A DNA stretch of 39,797 bases from Marininema halotolerans. Its GTDB lineage: Bacteria > Bacillota > Bacilli > Thermoactinomycetales > DSM-45169. This document shows, piece by piece, positions 14,389-20,327 of the stretch. Position numbers and translations under genes: made by a program. The stretch is taken from NCBI RefSeq assembly GCF_900116235.1, contig NZ_FPAA01000019.1:1-39797 (forward strand), written 5' to 3'. The notes under the pieces were generated by a model that did no database searches, was not told the origin of the DNA, and worked only from the letters and a program-made list of their open reading frames with translations. Numbering within the stretch: the first letter of the stretch is position 1; the number at the start of each line of letters is the position of its first letter.

Positions 14389-14862
14389 TTACTTCCCGGG
14401 CAGGGAGGTTCCGGTGCTGATCGTGTCGCCCACTCCCAGGAGAATGCTCATGATCCCCGGCACAAGTTGCATGCCCAGAAACCCGATTGCCGCCCACTTG
14501 ATTGACTCCAGCCCTTTTTGGCGGCGACCCGATATTATTAGAAGAAACCCGGTTGACAGGAAGGCCAAAGCTAAGGGGTAACTGAGAGCCTGGATGACTC
14601 CGATCAGTGGCTCGAAGGCTGATACTACTTTCGCTTTCAGAGCTTCCGTCACCGTATGGCTGATCGTGTCGGTTGGGCCGGATGCAAATGCTTTTGTAGG
14701 TATCAAGGCCACTGGCAGCGGCAAAAGTGCCCAGCCCTTCCGCTTCAGTTGCCGAACCACCACATCTACCTCGGATGCCGACCCTGACCATGGAACCACC
14801 TCCACTTTTTCTCGTGACCACGAAATTCGGGGTACTCTAAGAGAAGCAAATGTCGCACTCAT
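14389..14862 (-). CDS. VirB2/TrbC-like membrane protein (157 aa)
   Basis: After about 40 polar residues there is a hydrophobic segment ending in a signal-peptidase-like site (PLPVALIPTKAFA-S, near residue 60), then two membrane helices at about 87-110 (VIQALSYPLALAFLSTGFLL) and 123-144 (WAAIGFLGMQLVPGIMSILL) joined by a short basic loop (SGRRQKG). Signal plus two close helices is the layout of VirB2/TrbC pilins and related channel proteins of type IV secretion. Its stop overlaps the start of the ATPase gene, which supports a joint membrane complex. Identification rests on topology and neighbourhood. Confidence 0.55.
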   Translation of the reverse strand: MSATFASLRVPRISWSREKVEVVPWSGSASEVDVVVRQLKRKGWALLPLPVALIPTKAFASGPTDTISHTVTEALKAKVVSAFEPLIGVIQALSYPLALAFLSTGFLLIISGRRQKGLESIKWAAIGFLGMQLVPGIMSILLGVGDTISTGTSLPGK

Positions 14863-14875
14863 GTCGATTCCCTCC

Positions 14876-15115
14876 TCATACTAGTGATTCGATCAGATCC
14901 CGACTAACATCCATGGGGGGGTTAGTTTGCGAGGGGATGTTGGGGATAGCGGTTATAAATGGTTTAACTTCACCAGCCATGTCTCTCAGGATTAATGACT
15001 TTAAATACTTAGACGTATTGGGAAATTTCCTAACATGACGGTCTATATCTTGATCCACTGGATCGAATAAGTTTAAAACTGCCGCCAGAGTTTTTCTATT
15101 CAGAGGTCTAGCCAT
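14876..15115 (-). CDS. ParR-like DNA-binding partner of the actin-like protein (79 aa)
   Basis: A small protein (MARPLNRKTLAAVLNLFDPV, HVRKFPNTSKYLKSLILRDM) whose start lies inside the last codons of the actin-like gene. Size, position and the central helical section fit ParR-type adaptors, which bind centromere repeats by a ribbon-helix-helix fold and engage the filament with a C-terminal tail. No ribbon-helix-helix motif is obvious by eye, so the call rests mainly on context: coupling to the ParM-like gene and a large inverted repeat before the operon. Confidence 0.5.
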   Translation of the reverse strand: MARPLNRKTLAAVLNLFDPVDQDIDRHVRKFPNTSKYLKSLILRDMAGEVKPFITAIPNIPSQTNPPMDVSRDLIESLV

Positions 15116-15938
15116 ACAGCATCAGTCCAATCTCATAAAACCCCACCGCATTAGAGAATTTTGGGCTTAGCCTTTTGGGGGCAAAAACCTCGGCATTGGG
15201 GAAAAACTCCTTTACCTTATTAACTAATTCCGCTATTTCAGCACCTCCGCCAATCAACCTAATGAGATCATTTCTCTTCCATTTTTTTGATGTGGCAATG
15301 GTGTTAACTCGCCTTGCGATTGCTGATTCATCTGATGTTCCTAATGTCGCCAATCCAAACGGCTCAGTAAATGACTCTCGGTCAATATATCTCATATTGA
15401 GTAGACTAGCTCCATTTACAGTCCCAGACCCAATATCTAATATCCTGATCAACCCTTCAACTGGTTGTGCCATGCTGGCCGCTGCTCCTTCTGCGGCTAC
15501 TTTAACTTGCTTTATTCGGAATATTTTCCGCTGCCCATTCACAATCAGATCATGTTTGCCAGTTAGCATGTCAATAATCTTTGACTTTTCCTCTTCGGTG
15601 TGATGGCTGATAGGCTGCCCTGTCACTAGTTGAACAGACGGGTCAACTCCTCGGGCATTTGGGATGAACCGATGGATAGCCAGAAGCACTCGCATCTTTC
15701 CATCGAAGTGCGCCTTAGTCTCTCCTTTCATCGCTCCGCCTAGCTCCGATTCCATTTGAGCAAGAGTCCCGGCGAATCCTTTCTGACCTTCGTATTCCCA
15801 TTCCATGTCGTCTTGTCCTGGGGTATTAACTAATCGTCTATCTCTCCACTCCCCGAGGTCAGAAGGGAACGAGTCATGTCCCATCGCTCCACCAAAGACC
15901 TTTACCATCTCTCCCCCCGCATCAATACCCAAAATCAT
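15108..15938 (-). CDS. parM: ParM/StbA-like actin ATPase (276 aa)
   Basis: The start MILGIDAGGEMVKVFGG at 15938 has AGGAGG seven bases upstream; the open frame before it lacks a site. Actin-family motifs are visible: phosphate-1 LGIDAGGEMVK (residues 3-13), phosphate-2 RILDIGSGTVNGA (165-177) and the adenosine motif RLIGGGAEIAE (227-237). At 276 residues it is slightly short for ParM (about 320). Such proteins form filaments that push plasmid or phage DNA apart. It is coupled to the ParR-like gene, and a 22-bp inverted repeat precedes the operon. It may segregate the phage as a low-copy episome or organise its replication. Confidence 0.8.
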   Translation of the reverse strand: MILGIDAGGEMVKVFGGAMGHDSFPSDLGEWRDRRLVNTPGQDDMEWEYEGQKGFAGTLAQMESELGGAMKGETKAHFDGKMRVLLAIHRFIPNARGVDPSVQLVTGQPISHHTEEEKSKIIDMLTGKHDLIVNGQRKIFRIKQVKVAAEGAAASMAQPVEGLIRILDIGSGTVNGASLLNMRYIDRESFTEPFGLATLGTSDESAIARRVNTIATSKKWKRNDLIRLIGGGAEIAELVNKVKEFFPNAEVFAPKRLSPKFSNAVGFYEIGLMLYG

Positions 15939-16059
15939 GATCAATCCTCCTATCCTTGCAATCGGTGCACAAATGGTCCTCTTCAGCACCAGTGGGATAA
16001 CCGTGTTCCGATTCAAAATATAGCCCGCAGCGATAGCAAACCTCATCGTCATAAATCAT
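15922..16059 (-). CDS. Small zinc-ribbon protein, first gene of the ParM operon (45 aa)
   Basis: The ATG at 16059 has AAGGGGG about nine bases upstream. The protein begins MIYDDEVCYRCGLYFESEHG and ends with CTDCKDRRIDHDFGY: two Cys-x2-Cys knuckles 20 residues apart. It overlaps the ParM-like start by 17 bp and directly follows the inverted repeat. It may be a regulator of the operon, but function is unknown. Confidence 0.65.
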   Translation of the reverse strand: MIYDDEVCYRCGLYFESEHGYPTGAEEDHLCTDCKDRRIDHDFGY

Positions 16060-16076
16060 CTAAAATACCCCCTTTG

Positions 16077-16135
16077 TTTAACCCTAGGTTAAACACTTTT
16101 TGAGGACTGACCTAAGTGTTTAACCTAGGGTTAAA
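16077..16135. repeat. Perfect 22-bp inverted repeat, putative parC centromere/operator
   Basis: Left arm 16077-16098 (TTTAACCCTAGGTTAAACAC plus TT) and right arm 16114-16135 are exact complements with a 15-nt centre. Each arm is itself a near-palindrome, GTTTAACC-CTA-GGTTAAAC, giving four half-sites. It stands just upstream of the ParM operon and divergent to an XRE gene, where either ParR or the XRE protein could bind. Confidence 0.8.
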
Positions 16136-16260
16136 ACCATCTTATTGAGGGTAGCTTGGGCGTTTATCTAGTCCCATTAAAAAAGTTTCCGACCCATATA
16201 AGTACTTAGCAGGACAACCAAATAAAAAGGAGTAAAGATATACTTTGAGGTGACTTCAAG

Positions 16261-16482
16261 TTGAGGATAAAATGTAAATTAAAAGTAATTTTAGCTGAGC
16301 TGGATATGGATCATGGCGATCTTGCTAAGAAAGCGATGGTAAGTAGCTCAAATATCTCACTATTGGTCAACAACAAAAGCCTGCCTTCATTGCCAGTAGC
16401 TTATCGAATCGGACAGGCTTTAAATTTACCCATCGAGGAAATCTGGATCGACTTAGACACAAAAAAGCCCCCGGACAATTAA
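16261..16482 (+). CDS. XRE-family transcriptional regulator (73 aa)
   Basis: The start is a TTG at 16261 with GAGGTG eight bases upstream. Almost the whole protein is a helix-turn-helix (LAELDMDHGDLAKKAMVSSS, NISLLVNNKSLPSLPVAYRI, ALNLPIEEIW) like small YozG/Cro-type regulators. It is divergent from the ParM operon, with the inverted repeat between them, so it probably controls that operon and itself. A strong terminator overlaps its end. Confidence 0.8.
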   Translation: MRIKCKLKVILAELDMDHGDLAKKAMVSSSNISLLVNNKSLPSLPVAYRIGQALNLPIEEIWIDLDTKKPPDN

Positions 16483-16496
16483 CGTCCGGGGGCTTT
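16467..16496 (+). terminator. Terminator after the XRE regulator
   Basis: GCCCCCGGAC, 7-nt loop, GTCCGGGGGC and TTT: a perfect 10-bp GC-rich stem overlapping the last codons. The following 16497-16686 holds imperfect inverted repeats (GGGCT/AGCCC near 16519) but no gene. Confidence 0.85.
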
Positions 16497-16700
16497 ATCG
16501 TCAGCGAGACTAGCAGACTGGGCTACGCTCTCAGCCCGCTGGTCTAGCGTATGCGGGCGGGCTTCATATCTTGCGTGTCCTGGTAAAGAAGGACTTACCG
16601 CCCCTAGAAAGAAATATTTTAAAATTGGAATACTTCTCCATGATAAGCGAGTAGATATTTCATCAGTAATATCACTTTTAAAAAACAGGAGGAATAAAAA

Positions 16701-17216
16701 GTGGCTAATCATGTGAGAAGCTTCGTTTCGGTTAGCTTTATTGTATTGTTGTTGTCTATAGCTGGGTGTTCATCTGAAAGCGCAGACCATCCCAAAAAAT
16801 TAACGCCTGAACAAACTATAGAAAAATATCATACAAGTTTAAATCACTGCGACTTGAAGGGAATGAAAAAATATCTATTCAATGGAAGCGATGATCATAA
16901 CTATAAAAAACTTAAAGATGAATTGGATTCGTATAAAAGCATTAATCCAGAAAGTCATAAAAGAATATGTAGTGAAGGTATAAGTTATAAGAAACCAAAG
17001 AAGATGTTTATTGCACCTTTCCCAGGGCAACCTCAAACAAAAACTTACCGTGTATTTCTGGTAGATGGTCGATCCAAAGATGAAGATATCTCATATCAGG
17101 TTATGGAACAGAAAGATGGTATATGGAAAATTAAAAGTGATCATTTAAATATCACCATTGGCGATATTGACATTGTCAAAGGAGAGGCTAAATGGAAAGA
17201 TATAACTATTAAATAA
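16701..17216 (+). CDS. Membrane lipoprotein, probable lysogenic conversion gene (171 aa)
   Basis: The start is a GTG at 16701 with AGGAGGA seven bases upstream. A signal peptide (HVRSFVSVSFIVLLLSIAGC) ends in the lipobox LSIAGC, so the mature protein is anchored by Cys23 to the outer face of the membrane. The remaining 148 residues are lysine-rich and resemble small DUF4878/NTF2-like lipoproteins (LTPEQTIEKYHTSLNHCDLK ... GIWKIKSDH). The gene is AT-rich, on the opposite strand to the late operon and has its own terminator, all typical of a moron. Superinfection exclusion is one possible role. Confidence 0.75.
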   Translation: MANHVRSFVSVSFIVLLLSIAGCSSESADHPKKLTPEQTIEKYHTSLNHCDLKGMKKYLFNGSDDHNYKKLKDELDSYKSINPESHKRICSEGISYKKPKKMFIAPFPGQPQTKTYRVFLVDGRSKDEDISYQVMEQKDGIWKIKSDHLNITIGDIDIVKGEAKWKDITIK

Positions 17217-17224
17217 AAGAAAAA

Positions 17225-17257
17225 GCCGAGCGGAATAATCTCCGCTCGGCTTTTTTT
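17225..17257. terminator. Terminator between lipoprotein gene and late operon
   Basis: GCCGAGCGGA-(ATAATC)-TCCGCTCGGC with seven T on the plus strand and a short A-run before it, so it can also serve the leftward late operon that ends at 17286. Confidence 0.9.
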
Positions 17258-17285
17258 ATGCTCTATTTGTATATTAGTCTTGGTC

Positions 17286-18239
17286 TCACTTCTCTTCCAC
17301 AATAGCTTCAAACCCCGCCTTTTTCAAGGCTTTAACTTGGTGTTCGGCGTTTTCCTGTTCTGCGAACGCCCCCGCTTGAACTTGGTAGCGGGCTTTTTCT
17401 TTTGGCTTGGGCTTTGGCTTAGATTTCGGTGGGTCAGCCATCAACCGTTTCCAAGTTTCGGGACCCGGGCGCCCGTCTGCATCGGACCCTGTCCAACCTT
17501 GTGACCGTTGGAAGGCTGCACAGGCTTTGCGATCCACTTCGGTGAACCTCGGGCCCGGTCCTTTTTTATAAAATTTACCGAACCCGTGTGCGACTAGGCG
17601 TTGTCCGAGTAGCGTAACAGCAGGGTCAATGTGGCCAATCTTGAAAGATCCCCGTCCTGGGAAATCCTTCGTTCCTACTGGGTCGGGGTTTGTTTTTGTT
17701 TCTCCTCCGTATTGGCGATAGTACTTCTCGACGTTGTCTACCATCTCGGAGATCGAGACTCCAAATGTCTTCAAATAGGCGTCAGGGTCAGCGTGGTCCG
17801 TTCCACCCAAGTGCTGCGATACCCAGTGGTGTGTAACTAATGTCTTACCCCAGCGGACTCCCAAACCTCTGCGGTGAAGGAGCCAAGCCGCAAGGCGGCA
17901 CCACTTCTCGTACCCAGCTAACTTGTCCGCCTTGGAATGCTCCCGACACAGTTCCAGATGTAACCCTCGAGGGTTTGCATTCCCAGCTCCCCAAGCTTGG
18001 TAATGGATGCTGGATTGCTGAATTATTTGTGACTTATCCACGAAAAAATGAACGAATGCTTTTCTGTTATTCCATTCCCGGTGGAAGTATTTCGCTTGGT
18101 TCGTTGCTGGTGCGACACTATCTGTATCGTGCATAATTACCATCTCGTATCTATCAGTACCGTTACGAAATGGACGTTTCGGTACCCCGGATAGAAAATC
18201 GATCTTGATCTTTTGACCTCCATAGGTTTCAAAACCCAC
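17286..18239 (-). CDS. Endolysin: N-acetylmuramoyl-L-alanine amidase with SPOR domain
   Basis: Residues about 20-165 form an Amidase_2 domain: zinc ligands H37 (MVIMHDTDS) and H149 with D151 (GGTDHADP), and SSIHYQAWGAGN in between. Residues about 195-270 are a peptidoglycan-binding helical module (DPAVTLLGQRLVAHGFGKFY ... DADGRPGPETWKRL). After a Pro/Lys linker (PPKSKPKPKPKEK) a SPOR domain (ARYQVQAGAFAEQENAEHQV) follows. It cleaves the wall at lysis. The start is a GTG at 18239 with a G-rich site nine bases upstream; the gene abuts the holin. A SPOR domain is unusual in an endolysin and more frequent in host sporulation amidases. Confidence 0.9.
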   Translation of the reverse strand: MGFETYGGQKIKIDFLSGVPKRPFRNGTDRYEMVIMHDTDSVAPATNQAKYFHREWNNRKAFVHFFVDKSQIIQQSSIHYQAWGAGNANPRGLHLELCREHSKADKLAGYEKWCRLAAWLLHRRGLGVRWGKTLVTHHWVSQHLGGTDHADPDAYLKTFGVSISEMVDNVEKYYRQYGGETKTNPDPVGTKDFPGRGSFKIGHIDPAVTLLGQRLVAHGFGKFYKKGPGPRFTEVDRKACAAFQRSQGWTGSDADGRPGPETWKRLMADPPKSKPKPKPKEKARYQVQAGAFAEQENAEHQVKALKKAGFEAIVEEK

Positions 18240-18242
18240 TAC

Positions 18243-18497
18243 TCATCGCCCCCCTTTTTGAATCACCGATTTAGCCCCGCTATAGAAACCCCCAGCCGTT
18301 AAACCCAGCACAATTCCCTGCAGGATGCCCATACTCAAATCACTTGGATAGACATAAAAAATCCCCGCCGCGATTCCCAAGGCGAGGGATACAATCGGTG
18401 CTATTCGTTTCGGTAACCCACTCTGTTTCGCTAATTCCACCAGCCCAATAATTACACCAATTATCATCGCTTCATCAAATCCTACTGTCATATTCAT
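18243..18497 (-). CDS. Phage holin (84 aa)
   Basis: Two membrane segments (MIIGVIIGLVELAKQSG; the pair IVSLALGIAAGIFYVYPS and GILQGIVLGLTAGGFYSGA) with a basic end (KSVIQKGGR). Its size and position directly before the amidase fit a holin that permeabilises the membrane. It overlaps the upstream gene by four bases. Confidence 0.75.
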   Translation of the reverse strand: MNMTVGFDEAMIIGVIIGLVELAKQSGLPKRIAPIVSLALGIAAGIFYVYPSDLSMGILQGIVLGLTAGGFYSGAKSVIQKGGR

Positions 18498-18775
18498 CCC
18501 CCCGGAAAAATCAAGATTTTAACGGCCAGTATGATCACTGAACCGAAAATACCTAGTAACCACCAAATAAATCGATCAGTTTTGCTCACGGCCAACTGAG
18601 CTTGCGCTTTGGCTTCGGCTGCGTCTCTAATCGCATCACGTGCAAGCTCGATAGAATCCCTATGTTTTTCGGCAAAGTCAGATCGCATCCCTTGGATGTC
18701 TCTACGCATTCCCCTGATTTCTTCCCATACTTCCTGAGTAGTAAGGGTGTAAAAACCGTCCTTATCCTCCCTCAC
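18494..18775 (-). CDS. XhlA-like holin accessory protein (93 aa)
   Basis: The N-terminal coiled coil (EVWEEIRGMRRDIQGMRSDF ... AIRDAAEAKAQAQLAV) is followed by a single C-terminal membrane helix (FIWWLLGIFGSVIILAVKIL). This is the layout of haemolysin XhlA-type proteins, which act with the holin in PBSX-like lysis cassettes. Confidence 0.7.
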   Translation of the reverse strand: MREDKDGFYTLTTQEVWEEIRGMRRDIQGMRSDFAEKHRDSIELARDAIRDAAEAKAQAQLAVSKTDRFIWWLLGIFGSVIILAVKILIFPGG

Positions 18776-18789
18776 CTCCCTTCACCTCC

Positions 18790-19032
18790 CTATGGTGTAG
18801 ACCAATCTTTCATAAGCTCTCGACAAGCTAGTTTAATAGCTTCGTCCCTTCCCTCTGCTTCAATACTCATATCGGTATCCACCCGCTTAAAAAGCTTGTA
18901 CTTACCGTCCTCGCCCACCACAAGTTTACAGACAGAATGTCCCTGAAAGTCCCCGCCATCGTCAAGTTCGATATAGACCGTCTGATTATCCGGCTCATTT
19001 GGAAACTCATGAATAACAAATCGGATATCCAT
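18790..19032 (-). CDS. Small phage protein between tail and lysis genes (80 aa)
   Basis: MDIRFVIHEFPNEPDNQTVY begins a soluble beta-rich protein (FQGHSVCKLVVGEDGKYKLF) with a helical end (AIKLACRELMKDW). No domain was recognised. Position suggests a tail or lysis accessory role. Confidence 0.6.
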   Translation of the reverse strand: MDIRFVIHEFPNEPDNQTVYIELDDGGDFQGHSVCKLVVGEDGKYKLFKRVDTDMSIEAEGRDEAIKLACRELMKDWSTP

Positions 19033-19041
19033 TATGATCCC

Positions 19042-20322
19042 TCATTCCCCCAGTGTTCTTTTAGTGAGACCGTTGTAGCGATATTCAAGCTTATTCAACC
19101 GATCGAATACCCTTAGCCCCTTTGATATGACTCCTTGGTTGCCGATGGTCAGTTCAATTGTTTCCTCTTTCCCTTGAAGACGGAACGTCGCCGATCTCAC
19201 AATATCCGTAGTCGAGGTACGCTTGAGATAAATAGGAACCTTGTCGCCTAGTCCAAAATCCCGGCCATACTGGACGGCTTGGGTTTCTTGAAAATTCAAC
19301 TGGATAACGGTCTGTTCTGCAGTTTCTTTAAGCTTTGCTTTCACCTCCTTAACCAACACCTTCAGCTCTTTGGCATGCTTGGGGTCCTTCTCGTCATACT
19401 TGGTGCCTGTATACTCCTCAAAGGATTCAATGAGACCATAGTAAGCGATAGATGGATTGTCGCCACTATGGGCAAACACTCTCTTAACCCCTTCGCCTGA
19501 ACCTCCGACCTGAATCATATTCGCCGTAGGGCGAGAACGTTTGTAGGTGTATCCGATGATGGAGCCCAAGGATTGGGACATGACCGCTCCGGGCTTCGAT
19601 GACGGTTCTACCGTTTCAAACCGTACCTCCCACTTACTACCCGTCCAATATTGTCGACACAGAATCTGGAGCGGTTTTCCTTTATATTCACTATAGTCTG
19701 CGATACCTTGGATAAGCTGTAGGAGGTTCTCCCCACGCCCATAGCTGGTTTCCTCATTCGGAATGAGATAACCGCAGTTACGAGAAATACAATTTAGGAA
19801 TGGCAAACGTCTCAGGGGGTATTCCTGGTCCTGGCCGATATTATCACTAACGAAGGCATGAATATGATTCGATGCATAACGATCTTTCGTGTCTCCTGCG
19901 TTTGGATACGCATCTTGATGACCGTTAGACCCATCCCCGTACAGGCTCGATGTCATATATGGCGAGGCCATGTACTTGGGGTGTGGCAGCGCAAGTCTAT
20001 CAGCGATCCACTGCATATCACAGGATCCATAGATGGTCAGTGTCTCGCCTTCGCTAGGCGAGACAACCTCCTCCGCATCGGTCATTGGGCCGGATAGAAG
20101 GAAGTATCCATTCCGTTCAACATGGATCCCAGGTACTCCCCCAATGTTTGAATCCATCATCAAATCATAAAAAAACTGGGCCCCCTTTGAGTTGGCATCC
20201 AGTTTTAAGATCCATTTACTTATATCGTTGTACATTAGGGATATTTCGAGGGAGATCCACTCGTCAATCTCCCCAATAAAGCCAAAAGTTTTATCCCTTA
20301 CTCTTACTCGATATTCGGCCAT
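19042..20322 (-). CDS. Siphovirus Gp37-like tail protein (426 aa)
   Basis: The start MAEYRVRVRDKTFGFIGEID at 20322 is set by GGGAGGG upstream. The protein resembles the siphovirus ReqiPepy6 Gp37-like tail family: EISLMYNDISKWILKLDANS, GPMTDAEEV, YGSCDMQWIADRLALPHP and the C-terminal DFGLGDKVPIYLKRTSTTDI, typical of baseplate-hub or fibre-like proteins. It follows the Dit-like gene and probably forms part of the tail tip. Confidence 0.75.
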   Translation of the reverse strand: MAEYRVRVRDKTFGFIGEIDEWISLEISLMYNDISKWILKLDANSKGAQFFYDLMMDSNIGGVPGIHVERNGYFLLSGPMTDAEEVVSPSEGETLTIYGSCDMQWIADRLALPHPKYMASPYMTSSLYGDGSNGHQDAYPNAGDTKDRYASNHIHAFVSDNIGQDQEYPLRRLPFLNCISRNCGYLIPNEETSYGRGENLLQLIQGIADYSEYKGKPLQILCRQYWTGSKWEVRFETVEPSSKPGAVMSQSLGSIIGYTYKRSRPTANMIQVGGSGEGVKRVFAHSGDNPSIAYYGLIESFEEYTGTKYDEKDPKHAKELKVLVKEVKAKLKETAEQTVIQLNFQETQAVQYGRDFGLGDKVPIYLKRTSTTDIVRSATFRLQGKEETIELTIGNQGVISKGLRVFDRLNKLEYRYNGLTKRTLGE

Positions 20323-20327
20323 TAGAA

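Noticed and set aside
14387-14821. N-terminal extension of the VirB4-like ATPase to 856 residues
   Set aside because: This part overlaps the whole VirB2-like gene in another phase and has a low-complexity, unnatural composition. The coupled TTG at 14386 is preferred.
16497-16686. Imperfect inverted repeats around GGGCT/AGCCC as a further terminator or attachment site
   Set aside because: Stems are broken by mismatches, there is no T-tract, and no second copy was found elsewhere in the window.
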